64,000 nucleotides of DNA, taken from Neodiprion pinetum. Lineage: Eukaryota > Arthropoda > Insecta > Hymenoptera > Diprionidae. Made by a program: the position numbers and the translations under genes. Shown in pieces: positions 1 through 11,376 of this stretch (positions are counted from its first letter, which is position 1; each line of letters starts with the position of its first letter). The stretch covers positions 22,051,456 through 22,115,455 of the forward strand of contig NC_060233.1 of NCBI RefSeq assembly GCF_021155775.2, written 5' to 3'. Under the pieces are notes generated by a model. It ran no database searches and was not told where the DNA came from. It was given only the letters and a program-made list of their open reading frames with translations.

Positions 1-558
1 ATCATTTTTTCAATAAAAAAAAATTCTAAAAATTTTTATATGTCAGCGAACTTAATTTTCATATTAATTTAAATATTTTATAATTATCGATTGTAAACTA
101 TTGATACTTTGCAGCTCCAAAATTAGTTGATTTAAAAAAATCTTAAATAATATTGAATTAAATTCATATGATAATTAATGATTTTATGTGTGCCAATATT
201 TTATTATGTGCCAAAGAAGTACAACTTCTAACGCGTGTACATGATTACACACACCACTTTTTTTTGTATAAAAGTTTAACTAAATAATTTTTTTCAATGA
301 AAAAAATTTTCTTTAAATACTTGAGACTGAAATTAACAGACACTTGACAATTGTTTGATTTTTCTTTAAAAATAAACTAGACATAGAAAATTATTTATAA
401 AAATCTCATTTATAATTTTTCAGAGCTTCTAAAAATGAAGTTTTTTAATAACATTATCTTACTAAAATTTTGTTGTTAAGAAAATTCTAAAAATTATCAG
501 ATGTCTCTCAATTTCAGTATTATAAATATTTAATAAATGAAGTCATATTAGCACTTAC
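1..558. other. AT-rich DNA, no gene seen
   Basis: Long A and T runs with no credible open frame, RNA gene or repeat that I can recognise. It lies downstream of the donor-like splice signal of the decayed exon at 559-962 and may be intron or intergenic DNA. Confidence 0.5.
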
Positions 559-962
559 TCATCTGTCGATGTACCAGCAACCTCAGTAGACCAAGAATCT
601 ACAGTACGATGTGCTTCGGAACACTCTCCAGAATCAGGAGCATGTGTTTTGGAGCTATTTCCCGAAACTTCCGGTGTATTGTCATGTTCCACTACACTTT
701 GATCTTGTAAATACTAAAAGTCTCGCGGTATTTTAATTGCAGTAAATAATTTATAGCACTGTGCGTGATATAAATCAATTAATGATGATTCCATCGACAA
801 TTCGAGGTCATCATATGTTCCTCGAGACTGTCGGAAAACCGGCTTGCTCCGACGATATTCCAAAACACTTACACATTTTTTTAATGTTTTTACCGTAAAT
901 TTTATTGTTTTTTGTAAGGTACTTTCACCACAAAATACACATTTTAAATTAATATTACTCAT
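559..962 (-). pseudogene. Cys-rich putative first exon with in-frame stop
   Basis: On the minus strand an ATG at 962 opens an 82-codon frame with a CVFCGES motif near the N-terminus and a YHAQCYKLF motif near residue 68, a CxxC...HxxC spacing that looks zinc-binding. An in-frame TAG at 714-716 ends the frame, but the same frame then stays open for about 50 more codons (acidic, Ser/Thr-rich) up to a good donor, GTAAGT, at 553-558. That suggests a first exon of a larger gene or transposon-linked gene that now carries a nonsense codon. I do not recognise the family with certainty, and no downstream exon was found in the remaining 550 bases. Confidence 0.35.
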
Positions 963-2374
963 ATTAAATATTTATAAACTTTAATTCACACAAATAATAT
1001 TAAAATAGCAAAAAAAGCCAAAACGTTGGAAACACGTTGTAAACAGTATGCCACGAACGAGTCTTTATGATCAGCTGTGATGGCGTCATGGCAGCAGAAA
1101 CCAGAGTGGGGACGGAGTGAGAGAGTAATAGATAGAGAAAGAGTGAGAGAGGAATAGAAACGCGGAGAAGGAAATGTAGGCATCACGCAGCTGCATGCAT
1201 TTAACTTTATCGACGAATTTTTGTTATTTCGGCTTGCGGAAATCATCAGATTATATATTTTTCATTATTCTTGAATTATTTCCTTCAAAATAAAAAAATA
1301 GCTACGCTCGAGAATGTCGAGATAACGTTTTTTTTTTACAACTTTGTTGCCCTCCCCTTTCTTTACGTCACTCTCAAATTGTCAGATTAGTGGAATATAT
1401 ACTTTTTAGGATGTAATTAACTCACCCTACCTTAATCTGACGCGCTCGAGAATTTCTGATGGTCAATTTTTTTTTACTAATCTGATCCTGTATCCTTCAC
1501 GGGCAGCCTTATATATGGGCCTCATGTTTCGTGGAGGTACTTAACCGGGTACAAGGTATCCCACTGTATATTAATCTGCCGCGCTTTAGTAAATCCCGAA
1601 ATCCCCGCTTGGGCTCCCCTACGCTTACAATTAGTTTGTTGACGCGTTGACCAAATCTTTCAAGTAAATATGTGTACTTCATTCAGCATGTGTTTACCTC
1701 CACAACACTTAAACTGTACTTTGACCAAAAAATGCGTTCTTTTAAAAGGCTTGCATAGCCGATTTAGATATAATTCTAACGGAGAAACAGATATTGGTTA
1801 TAGACGATTGAAATATAATTTCGGACCTTTAACTTTGTATTTTTAGCATTAATTGAAGTATTTTATTTTAGTAACACATAGGGTGTAAATTTATTGGTAC
1901 CATTGGTCAACCAGACTATAAAATAGTGGAAAATAAAAAATAAATCAGTACAAAAAAATTTATTACTCACAAAGATTGCTTGAAAAATTAGTAACAATTA
2001 TGTAAAAATCTACGATTAAAATTGTAGAATAATAAACTGATTGATATAAAAAGTAAAAAAAATGTACAAGCTGCAAAAGCGCAATTATTCAATGGGAATT
2101 GAAAAATTTAACAGTAAAAACAAGTCACATTGGATATGAGGAAAATAAAAAAAAAACGAATTTTTGAGGTCAAAAAAGCTCTAGTAAAATAAACAAATGA
2201 ATGAATAAATCAAAACATTATAAAAATCCAAAAGCTTTTATGAATAAGAATTACGAATTGAGTGTCTTGATGATTGAAAATCATGTAAATATCTCATAGT
2301 AGTAAATTAGGTAATTGTCCACTTACAATAGTTCAAATACAAATCCCCAATAAAGTTTCCCCATGGCGAACTCC
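963..2374. other. Non-coding AT-rich region
   Basis: No supportable gene. The stretch near 1300-1600 has short repeats of the type TAATCTGNCGCGCT and GCTCGAGAAT, possibly remains of an old element. The rest is AT-rich and unstructured to the eye. Confidence 0.45.
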
Positions 2375-2377
2375 TTC

Positions 2378-2516
2378 CTGTAATATTTGAAAGGAATGTT
2401 TATAATTGATGTAAGTTACTAGTATTAATTACTGTACTTTATTACAAGAGGGTGATTTATATAATATACAAACTCTCTCTCAGCTATCTTGGCACCAATT
2501 GCCTTATCATTCGACG
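2378..2516. repeat. LTR-like fragment shared with 60165-60297
   Basis: This segment begins TGTAATATTT and runs through TTGGCACCAATTGCCTTATCA. It matches 60165-60297 in the same orientation at roughly 85-90 percent by eye. At the second site it directly abuts a primer-binding-like TGGCGCAGTC on the minus strand, so both are probably ends of the same LTR family. Confidence 0.5.
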
Positions 2517-3270
2517 GCCCTTTCTAGTCACATACATAGATCACACATATACAACATCCTTTTCTTTTTTCTAGTATAAAATATTCTTTTACAGTTTCCT
2601 AAAAATAACTTGCTCTACTAACAATATGTCTCAAGATACAACAGTAAAAAATGCTAACGGATGACAATTTAGCGTTAGTAACATAATATACAATTTAAGG
2701 ACCAAAATGAACTGTCCGGAGTAGACACACATTTGCGTATTCAAAATTATAATTAATTAGCCGCATGTTTCAACAAATAAATATTACAGTTTTCTACTAA
2801 TGTTTATGCATGTCTTTCAGACTTCCCATTGCAACCTTGTAGTTCACAGTATGATAAACGAACATTGAAAATACGTGATTACATTGGATCGTACTTACAA
2901 CAATCATGTACTTTTCCCGCTCCATCCATCAACTTGCGAGTCAAAGTTCGACTACTTGCGCTTATTTTGATTCCTTTCCAATTCATTGCTGATTATAGAT
3001 GATTTTAGCTGTACAAAATTTCTCGCATGTACTAAACGCTCTGATCTATTTACTTTAACTTGAAGCAATTGTTTTTTAGGTAGGTTGGTTTTCTAATTTC
3101 TCGACAACGACGTGTGGTTATTGGATTACTTTTCACACTCTCTGTTTGACCCTGACTAACACTACAAGAAATCCCTTCTAGTTAGGGAGCTGGGTGCAAA
3201 AATTTCTATATGATCTGATCATGTGGCAGACGTTATTAATATCGATGTTTGTATCATAGGAAACATTAAG
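2517..3270. other. Non-coding region
   Basis: No gene, RNA or recognisable mobile element seen. AT-rich with short unique stretches. Confidence 0.45.
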
Positions 3271-3274
3271 GACC

Positions 3275-3740
3275 GCGTCTGCCGCCATGGTGAGGCTGAC
3301 CTTTTGAGTTGCGTCGCTTCAAAAATGTAAAAAAAAAGGGTGTGGTAAATTATTTGATCATATCTGCGGTTTGTACTGATGGTCAAAAACATCCAAAAAA
3401 CAAAGAAAATCGAAGAGGCGGACATACAGACCTATAACTTTAGTAGTAATCGACTTTTTAATTTTTTTTTATGATTTGAAAAAGTGTATATGAAATGAAC
3501 ACTCAGCAGACCTTAATTGTTCGATTAAAGACAATGTGAAAAACCACAAAAAAATAGTCTGCCATCATGGTAAGGCTGACTTGTTGAGTTGCATGGCTTC
3601 AAAAATGTAAAAAAAAAAGGTGTGGTAAATTATTTGATCATGTCTGTCCTTTGGACTGTGGTCAAAATCATCCCAAAAACGAAGAAAATCGAAGAGGAAG
3701 ACATCCAGAGCGCTGCATTTCCAAAGGCAGACCATTTAGG
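3275..3740 (+). repeat. Tandem duplication, two diverged units
   Basis: Units at about 3275-3440 and 3555-3725 share long stretches, including an A-run followed by GTGTGGTAAATTATTTGAT and the later AGAAAATCGAAGAGG. They differ by scattered substitutions and small indels. Short open frames (for example 3589-3813 and 3651-3908) cross the second unit, but neither unit keeps the frame of the other. A degenerate duplicated exon is possible; no protein family was recognised. Confidence 0.5.
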
Positions 3741-4879
3741 TATATATTATTTCAAACTCTACGCTCGCGCCAAGTTCCAAGCAAAAAAATTTGCGCCTAC
3801 AAAGTGTCAATGAAAATAATTAATGTTACATGTAAACAATCGATAGGAGCAATTTTAAAAACGTGTTTCAAATATTCGGGTTCATACTATTATACAGGAT
3901 GTCCCTAAATTGAGGGACAGGGACCAGCCAGCGTGATACCTGACTCAAATCCAACCAAGAATTTCTTTGCCGGAAGCTCGTCCGACGCGTAGTTTTTGAA
4001 TTATAAGCGATAGCGTTAGGCCAATGAGAGTGCACCATTTCATTTGGTTTTGCCGCCACGGAAATTGCTGTTTTGTTCGTCTGGGTGAATTATTATTATT
4101 CGTTTACAAATTGAATATCGGCACCTCTCCTCTCTCGCTGTTGTACCCTTTCTCGAGCGCTGACCTCGGTATTGTTTCCGCGGCACACGCTGCCGGCCGC
4201 ACACCCACGGACGCACACTCGTGTGTGTGAAAATAAGCGAATGCCCAGCTACACAACACTACGAAACACACATCTACGAGTGAAAATAAAAATAAATCTC
4301 GAAATAAATCAGCGGATTTAAGATTTAATGTTATAAAACACTTCCAATCATCGATGCATGCATAAAACTAGAGATTTTAGATGATTGATATGCCGTTAGG
4401 GTTCATAATTAGTCATTCAATCAATCTGGATTATACTTTCCGAACATTTTTTTGTGTCTTTGCAACATAACTTTTCCACTAGTTTGAAATTCATCATTGA
4501 CATCCGATTTTTCAATAATGCGAGGGAAAAATAACTCGCTGAATTGACGTGTCAATAGGTTTGTAAATCAATTACAATTCACCCGAGTTAACACAAAACA
4601 ACTGAATAAATGAGAATTCACTGAATCACTAAAAATGATAACTGAAATCATGGGAATTATTTGAGATATAACTGAATTAGGAAGAGTTGTAATAAGTCAA
4701 GTTACTTTGAATAACTTTAGATTCGTGCCAAAATTTTATGTTTGGAGAGAAAAATAATTAAATTCAAATAAAAAAGGAATTTTAAATCAAGAAGAAGAAA
4801 ATTTTCAAATACCTGAATTCAAATGAAGCAATTTGAATTTAATAAATCTATCCGAATTTGAGGAAAAATAATAATTATT

Positions 4880-5722
4880 GAAAGAAGAAGATTTATCTTG
4901 ACCTTGAAGATTTGTTGATTAATGTTATTCTTGGATATGAAGGTCACAACTCAAAACACTTTTTTATCGTGTTAACGTTTCGGCCCTGGTGGGGGCCCGC
5001 CTCAGAACATTTTATTTAAATATCTGTCACGAACAAAAATAAAATAATGTACAACTAGGTTTTAACAAAATTAGACATAGTGGTATAAATAATATGCAAG
5101 GATGTTTGAGCACGTATAAAAGAGGAATTACCTAGTATGAGATGACACTTCCAATTACATAGAATGCGTGTTGGTAATTAATGAATAAATAGCAACAATA
5201 AAAAACAATAAACAAAAAAAAAAAAAAAACCAATAAAAAACAAAAACCGAAACACACTACATTCGCGACACGTAATTCCCACGAATTCGTATTTGTTGTT
5301 AGTTTGGTAAAATGAAATAAAACACACCGCCGTTATAGGTTGAGTCCAGAGCACATAAGCACACGTGGAACGTCCAGTGTGTAGTGGGGGGAGATCGATC
5401 TCGATAGTTATCAGAGCAAACGCAGAGTCAACGGGTTAAAAGGAAACCAAAATTTTGTTAAGGAGGTAAAATCGAGAGCAAGCTCAGTCGGTAATGGACA
5501 ATTACAATGGTCGTATCACAGAGGTGTAAATATTACTTAGATGTTCTATGTCTTGTTTACGGTTGACAGAATTGGGATGTGCAACAATATTGCACATTTC
5601 TAACAGTAGCCTATTGTAATACAACGGTTCGACGTCAATAATGCTGGCTTGAGAATAATTAAAGGAGTGGTCGAAATCGATGGCATGTCTCGTCAATGCA
5701 GTATAATTATCCTCGTGTTCTA
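4880..5722 (-). repeat. Inverted 3'-end fragment of the Penelope element
   Basis: Reverse complement of about 8280-9060 of the same element, including the end of the GIY-YIG frame (5502-5696 on the minus strand), the 3' UTR and the pseudo-LTR. With the plus-strand pseudo-LTR at 5723-6000 it forms a long hairpin-capable inverted repeat. Such 5' inversions are common in this class and arise during target-primed insertion. Confidence 0.85.
4977..5005 (-). ncRNA. Variant hammerhead-like core, inverted copy
   Basis: Minus-strand copy of the Penelope hammerhead-like motif, reading CTGAGGC, a helix and GAAAC. It shares the A-to-C core change with the 3' copy, as expected because the inverted segment derives from the 3' end. 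Confidence 0.4.
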
Positions 5723-5876
5723 TGTAATTGGAAGTGTCATCTCATACTAGGTAATTCCTCTTTTATACTTGCTCAAACATCCTTGCATATTATTTATACC
5801 ACTATGTCTAATTTTGTTAAAACCTAGTTGTACATTATTTCATTTTTGTTCGTGACAGATATTTAAATAAAATGTT

Positions 5877-5905
5877 CTGAGGAGGGCCCCCACCAGGGCC
5901 GAAAC
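5877..5905 (+). ncRNA. Hammerhead-ribozyme-like core in Penelope pseudo-LTR
   Basis: The sequence reads CTGAGGA (5877-5883), then a GC helix (GGCCC pairing with GGGCC), then GAAAC (5901-5905): the conserved core order of a hammerhead ribozyme. A short CGT/ACG helix follows, as a candidate stem III. Hammerhead motifs in Penelope-like pseudo-LTRs are established knowledge. Stem I and the exact cleavage triplet are not convincing by eye, so activity is uncertain. Confidence 0.5.
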
Positions 5906-6028
5906 GTTAACACGATAAGAAAGTGTTTTGAGTTGTGACCTTCATATCCAAGAATAACATTAATCAACAAATCTTCAAGGTCAAGATAAATCGTCTTCAT
6001 CATATCAACGGAATAAAACGTGGGAACC

Positions 6029-7660
6029 ATGGGGTCTTTTCATGATATCTCTCTTGCATATGGAAAGACTTTGGCGGGGAAGCTGCGACGTTGGGCCACC
6101 ATATCCGAGTCTCTGTTGAAGCTTGAAAACCACCGCATCTTTCTTCTAAACTGCAAGAAACGATCGATTTCACCTACCCATTTAAAATTCCCTAAGCTTA
6201 TCTCGAACGTTATTAGTTTTAAAATGTCTAAGTCGCGTACTGTTTACCAACATAATGTACACAAATTTCAAAGGTCGTTACTTAATCTCGAGATCAGTGA
6301 CGCTCACGCGACCATCATCAAATATCAAAATATTTTGTTGTCGCTTGAGAATGATATTTTAATTGAATTACCTGTTGAAGTGTCAAAAAAATTCTTCGAC
6401 ACACAACACCTGAAATTGGAACCGGCTTTCAATGCTTACAAGGCGGCTAACATCAACAAGTTAGCTAATCTGATTAATAACAAAAAACGTCCCACTTCTA
6501 ATCCAATTGACTCAACCTTTGAAAATTGGATCGTGAACCTTAGCAATACGGATATTTCTGTCAATGTTACCGACGTGCTAAAAAAGGGACCCAAATATGG
6601 CATTCCTTTTGAGCCTCACTGCATCCCAACCAACAAACTTATCTCTGATTTCGAATCAAAGATTTCCTTCATTCCTTCTGATTCTCGTAATACGGCCCGC
6701 CAAGATTTTACCAACACTATAAAAAAGTTCATCAACACCCCTTCTCCCCTTCACGCGGACAAGAATATCCTTCACAAAATTAAAGAAACTAAGATCTTTC
6801 AAAATAACAACCAGGACTTACTTTTCTTGAAGGCTGACAAGGGAAACACGACTGTTGTGATGAACAAACAAATAGACGAGGATAAAATGTTGCAACAACT
6901 CTCCAACAACAACTCTTACAAAGTTGTTAGATACGATCTCACCTGTACCTTGCAACAAGAAGTCAAAAAACTAACAACGGATCGGTCTAAAAGCAAACTC
7001 ATCTCTGATCAACTTAGACGTCAAATTGCAAAAACTGATTGCCTACCACCTAGAGCCTACGGGCTACCGAAAATTCACAAACCGGATACACCGGTAAGAA
7101 TTATAGTTTCGTTCACTGATAGTCTGACTATTAATCTGGCTCGTTTCCTCAGTCAATGTATAGGTAACAACATCGTACCTCCCTTGTCACGTGTAAGAGA
7201 TAATTTTGCTCTGGTTAATGCTATTAGGGACTTTCGTCTCCCACCTGATCATATTTTAGTTTCGCTGGATGTTGTGTCATTGTTTACAAATGTTCCACAA
7301 GATCTTGCAATCAACGCTGTTAAACAGCGCTGGCATCAGTTGGTGGACAAAATTCCGGTCCCACTTAACAAACTCTTAAAAGCATTGCACATATGTTTTA
7401 AGGCTGCCATATTCAAATTTAATCAGAACATATATGCTCAAACTTATGGTTTACCGATGGGCTCACCGCTCTCTCCAATTTTGGCGGATTTGGTTTTGGA
7501 TGATCTTGAACAATATTGTCTCAACAAACTGGACTTCAAGCCTTCATTCTTTTTCAGCTATGTAGACGACATAATTAAGCTGTCCCTTCGGATACAGTTG
7601 CAGAAATGCTTTCTGTCTTCAACAGTTTCCATCCGAGACTACAATTTACCTCTGAATTAG
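6029..7660 (+). CDS. Penelope-like reverse transcriptase, first part
   Basis: An open frame of about 540 residues; the first ATG is at 6029. The N-terminal 270 residues are the basic, poorly conserved region of Penelope proteins. Then follow RT blocks: LKADKGNTTVVM, LPPRAYGLPKIHKP, ILVSLDVVSLFTNVP, YGLPMGSPLSPILADL and the catalytic FSYVDDI near residue 520. The frame breaks just after YVDDI (about 7590-7610), and the last 20 or so residues are read out of frame. The protein copies element RNA at nicked or telomeric DNA ends. The frameshift disconnects it from the endonuclease, which continues in the ORF from 7606. Confidence 0.85.
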   Translation: MGSFHDISLAYGKTLAGKLRRWATISESLLKLENHRIFLLNCKKRSISPTHLKFPKLISNVISFKMSKSRTVYQHNVHKFQRSLLNLEISDAHATIIKYQNILLSLENDILIELPVEVSKKFFDTQHLKLEPAFNAYKAANINKLANLINNKKRPTSNPIDSTFENWIVNLSNTDISVNVTDVLKKGPKYGIPFEPHCIPTNKLISDFESKISFIPSDSRNTARQDFTNTIKKFINTPSPLHADKNILHKIKETKIFQNNNQDLLFLKADKGNTTVVMNKQIDEDKMLQQLSNNNSYKVVRYDLTCTLQQEVKKLTTDRSKSKLISDQLRRQIAKTDCLPPRAYGLPKIHKPDTPVRIIVSFTDSLTINLARFLSQCIGNNIVPPLSRVRDNFALVNAIRDFRLPPDHILVSLDVVSLFTNVPQDLAINAVKQRWHQLVDKIPVPLNKLLKALHICFKAAIFKFNQNIYAQTYGLPMGSPLSPILADLVLDDLEQYCLNKLDFKPSFFFSYVDDIIKLSLRIQLQKCFLSSTVSIRDYNLPLN

Positions 7661-8490
7661 AGTCTAATCACCGAATTAGCTTTTTAGATGTCCTGATCAT
7701 CAATGATAACCAGTTCATTAAAACTGATTGGTTTCATAAGGCTACTTGGTCACAAAGGTATTTAAATTACCATTCTCACCATCCCAGATCATACAAAATT
7801 GGAACGATTGATTGCTTAGTTGACAGAGCGATCCGACTCTCAAGTATAGAATTTCACAAAAAAAATTTGTCCTTGATTCAGCAGGTACTAAGTAAAAACG
7901 ACCATCCACCTCGCCTGCTCAACAAACATATACAGTTCAAATACGATTCCATCTTGTCATCGACCAGCCCTAACAATAATATCGATGTAACTACTACACA
8001 AACCAATCAAAAAAGCTATATTTCCATCCCATACGTCGCGGGGTTGTTTGAGTCACTCAACAGAACATTCTCTAAGTACAAAATTCAATTTGTGGGTAAA
8101 TGTGCACATGATCTATCCTCGATGTTTGATTCGGGTAAGGACCCCTTACCCCTGGGTATGCACTCTGGTGTAGTTTACAAAATACCTTGCAACCAATGCA
8201 ACATGTCTTACATAGGCCAAACTAGTAGGCAACTACACACTAGGATAACCGAGCATAAACGCAATATCCATGAACACGAGGATAATTTTACTGCATTGAC
8301 GAGACATGCCATCGATTTCGACCACTCCTTTAATTATTCTCAAGCCAGCATTATTGACGTCGAACCGTTGTATTACAATAGGCTACTGTTAGAAATGTGC
8401 AATATTGTTGCACATCCCAATTCTGTCAACCGTAAACAAGACATAGAACATCTAAGTAATATTTACACCTCTGTGATACGACCATTGTAA
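7606..8490 (+). CDS. Penelope RT C-terminus plus GIY-YIG endonuclease
   Basis: Continuation of the RT in another frame: the thumb region (ISFLDVLI, QRYLNYHSHHP) followed by a GIY-YIG nuclease. The nuclease shows GVVYKIPC and YIGQTSRQLHTRITEHK at about residues 185-225 and a conserved Glu in the RLLLEM helix. The nuclease is preceded by the usual Cys-containing linker (CNQCNMSYIGQ). It nicks the target to prime reverse transcription. Length and domain order fit a Penelope protein whose single reading frame was split by one indel near 7600. Confidence 0.85.
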   Translation: MLSVFNSFHPRLQFTSELESNHRISFLDVLIINDNQFIKTDWFHKATWSQRYLNYHSHHPRSYKIGTIDCLVDRAIRLSSIEFHKKNLSLIQQVLSKNDHPPRLLNKHIQFKYDSILSSTSPNNNIDVTTTQTNQKSYISIPYVAGLFESLNRTFSKYKIQFVGKCAHDLSSMFDSGKDPLPLGMHSGVVYKIPCNQCNMSYIGQTSRQLHTRITEHKRNIHEHEDNFTALTRHAIDFDHSFNYSQASIIDVEPLYYNRLLLEMCNIVAHPNSVNRKQDIEHLSNIYTSVIRPL

Positions 8491-9077
8491 TTGTCCATTA
8501 CCGACTGAGCTTGCTCTCGATTTTACCTCCTTAACAAAATTTTGGTTTCCTTTTAACCCGTTGACTCTGCGTTTGCTCTGATAACTATCGAGATCGATCT
8601 CCCCCCACTACACACTGGACGTTCCACTTGTGCTTATGTGCTCTGGACTCAACCTATAACGGCGGTGTGTTTTATTTCATTTTACCAAACTAATAACAAA
8701 TACGAATTCGTGGGAATTACGTGTCGCGAATATAGTGTGTTTCGGTTTTTGTTTTTTATTGGTTTTTTTTTTTTTTTGTTTATTGTTTTTTATTGTTGCT
8801 ATTTATTCATTAATTACCAACACGCATTCTATGTAATTGGAAGTGTCATCTCATACTAGGTAATTCCTCTTTTATACGTGCTCAAACATCCTTGCATATT
8901 ATTTATACCACTATGTCTAATTTTGTTAAAACCTAGTTGTACATTATTTTATTTTTGTTCGTGACAGATATTTAAATAAAATGTTCTGAGGCGGGCCCCC
9001 ACCAGGGCCGAAACGTTAACACGATAAAAAAGTGTTTTGAGTTGTGACCTTCATATCCAAGAATAACAATAATCAAT
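8491..9077 (+). other. Penelope 3' UTR and pseudo-LTR
   Basis: Non-coding 3' part of the element. It repeats 5723-6000 in direct orientation from about 8830 and repeats 4880-5300 in inverted orientation. It holds a T-run (8761-8778) and the variant hammerhead-like motif. Confidence 0.7.
8986..9014 (+). ncRNA. Variant hammerhead-like core, 3' pseudo-LTR
   Basis: Same architecture as the copy at 5877-5905, but the core reads CTGAGGC, losing the conserved A before helix II. The GAAAC box (9010-9014) is intact. The inverted copy at 4977-5005 has the same C. If the core assignment is right, this version should be catalytically weak or inactive. Confidence 0.4.
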
Positions 9078-10704
9078 AATAATTATTATTTGGACCAGAA
9101 AAATGAAGTCAAATTACATGAATAAAGTCAATTAATTCAACTTAAAAAAATATGATGTCATTCAAATTCCCAGTTATTCCCTCGTCGATTCAATGTGGGT
9201 CTGGAGTGGCAAGTAACGTTGAAATCGTTGAGATCAATGCTAGTGATGGCCACTTATCTGAGAATAATCAATGTATCGATTAATCGACTTCAACAAAATA
9301 ATCGAACACGGCTCGATTGAATTGACAAAAATTAATCGATTTGGTAAATTTCTGCGTGTAGTCATAATATCAGAAGAGATATTTTGATAATTCATAGTCT
9401 TATTCAAAATATTTTTAAGTTTGATAAATTTTGAGTAATTAATACTTAAACCACATACATCGATACTGTATTGCATCGTTCGTATGAGTAAACAAGCGGC
9501 TTGAGGCTGACCGTGAGCCAGCGCTCGAACGTCCCGTTTTCACACTGCAAATTCAAGGTTCATGGAACAAATAAATATTAATATCCAATTCCAATTTTCC
9601 AACTACGAATTCAGAGTCGTGATTGACGATTCAAAAGCCCTCGCATATCATATTACATAAAAAAATATTACGATTTTTTTCATTTTGAACCACTAATAAT
9701 GGATCGACCATCATAAATTTTGGAAATCTGACCTTGGATCGGTTACTGATGACCGGAAAAATCTCCATTTTCCAATTTCCACCAAAATCCGAATATTTTA
9801 AGATTTTTTTTCACCATGTGAGTTCGCCATTTCGAATTTTTCAAATCTAACCCCAGATTCGTGATCAGCGACCCCAAAATCCTCATGGTACCAATTTTCA
9901 TTCAAATCCGTGAATCCATTCTCAATAATATGTAAATTTCCTTTTTTAAAAATTACCTCAATCAAAGACCCATCCGATGAGGGGGGATACCAACAAGATT
10001 TTTCATAGAAAAAAGAACATCTAAACATCGAATTTAAAAGCGAAAAGCGATGAGTCTCAGTATCCCTTCGTGCTTTTGCAGCCTATTTTGCGACGAAAAA
10101 TGTATTTTATAGCCAGACAAATTAATGCTCGAATTAAATGGGATTTCGTAATTTCGACAATGCTTCATTTTACATGGAAACATCTTTTCTTATACCCGGA
10201 CATTGCCAAATTTTCGAAAGAAATTTCGATTATGTAGACAGAGAGAAGCATTTTAGGGCATAATATTCTTTCACGGCAAAGAAGGAATGAATTCAAAGAC
10301 ACGAAAATTTAGATAAACCAACTGACTGATAAGTGAGTTATACTATACATTATTTCACTGAATAAATTATTGATAAGTCGGAAAAGGTTAATTTTGTTAA
10401 ATTCATGTTACATAGATTTATTTGCACTGTTTTCGGCAACACTCAATTGTTCCATAAATCAGTTTACGGCGCTACAAATGTTATTGGATAAAAAAAATTC
10501 TCATGTTTTTCCCATTAGAAGTCACAAAAAATCAATGTACTCCAATTTCAGAAACATAATTTCAATCGTGTACCATGATTCTGTGTTATTATTACTAGGA
10601 AATGAGAAACATCGTACGGCACTCTGTTTTGTTTTCGGTGTTGACAACTAATCGTTCTTTGCGAAATTATTTGGTGGCTCTGAAAAGTGCCGTTTTTCAT
10701 CGGG

Positions 10705-11178
10705 TCAGTGTGACGACTCGTTACAGGGGCTGCAGGTTCTCGAAATGGCCGCGAAGCCTACTTTGATGCAAAGCCTGCAGCGTCTAACTAAATTTTTCAT
10801 CGCTCCATGAACGATTTCCGGAGTCACCGTCGCTGTCGCTTCCACGATTTTAGCCTCCAGAGCTTGCAAAGAATTCGGTGGGTCCTTGTACACGAATTCT
10901 TTGATCAAGCCCCATAGACAATAATCCAGAGGGTTCAGGTCAGGTGATTGCGGTGGGCAGGCGATGGGACCCCCACGGCCCATCCACCTCCCCGGAAACC
11001 GTTCGTTGAGAAACTGCCGCGTACGCGCACTGAAGTGCGCTGGTGCACCATCATGCTGGAAAGTCAGGGCGGCTCGGCGATCAAGCGGAACGTCCTCTAG
11101 CAGTTCCGGAAGCTGATTTTCAAGAAACTCGCGGTACGAGTTTCCATCCAATCTTGCCGGTAGAACGCAGGGACCAAT
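10705..11178 (-). CDS. Tc1/mariner-type transposase, exon 2
   Basis: Begins with IGPCVLPARLDG right after an acceptor ACACAG (11179-11184 on the minus strand) and runs 157 codons to a stop at 10705. It holds the second catalytic Asp (FQHDGAPAHF) and the third acidic site (SPDLNPLDYCLWG), with 36 residues between the HDG and SPD aspartates, then the C-terminal YKDPPNSLQALEAKI region. Together with exon 1 the protein would have 363 residues, normal for the superfamily. Both exons look undamaged, so the gene could still encode a transposase if an intron of about 12.6 kb were removed. Confidence 0.8.
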   Translation of the reverse strand: MGPCVLPARLDGNSYREFLENQLPELLEDVPLDRRAALTFQHDGAPAHFSARTRQFLNERFPGRWMGRGGPIACPPQSPDLNPLDYCLWGLIKEFVYKDPPNSLQALEAKIVEATATVTPEIVHGAMKNLVRRCRLCIKVGFAAISRTCSPCNESSH

Positions 11179-11376
11179 CTGTGTCAAAAATTACCCCGTA
11201 TTGTGTGATTGCATAATTAAACCATAATCCTTGCTCTATCACTGATTGCTCAAATATTATAATTATTAATAAAATATCTTGGCTGTAGTAATTCAACAAA
11301 GTCATTTTCATCAAAGGCAATGAAACACGTCTTTAATGAAATTTTTCCAAGTAAAGCAATAAAACTGTAGCAAATT

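Larger units (their letters stand above)
4880..9077 (+). mobile_element. Penelope-like retroelement
   Basis: An insertion bounded by direct repeats AATAATTATT at 4870-4879 and 9078-9087. The uninterrupted right TIR has a single version of this site near 27790. The structure is typical of Penelope-like elements: an inverted 3'-derived segment at the 5' end (4880-5722), a plus-strand pseudo-LTR (5723-6000), a reverse transcriptase plus GIY-YIG coding region, and a 3' pseudo-LTR (8830-9077). The coding region has one frameshift, so this copy is probably dead. Confidence 0.85.
3893..10657. repeat. Left TIR of outer element (split by Penelope)
   Basis: The segments 3893-4879 and 9078-10657 together are the inverted copy of 26220-28776. 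The repeat stops at 10657, about 48 bases from the transposase stop codon. The open frames inside (4024-4230, 9240-9476, 9798-10028, 10370-10651) recur in the other arm only because the DNA is repeated; none looks like a real protein. Confidence 0.85.

Noticed and set aside
9240..10651. Three open frames conserved perfectly between the two TIRs of the outer element
   Set aside because: They are identical because the DNA is an inverted repeat; they lack any protein-like composition, so identity is not evidence of coding.
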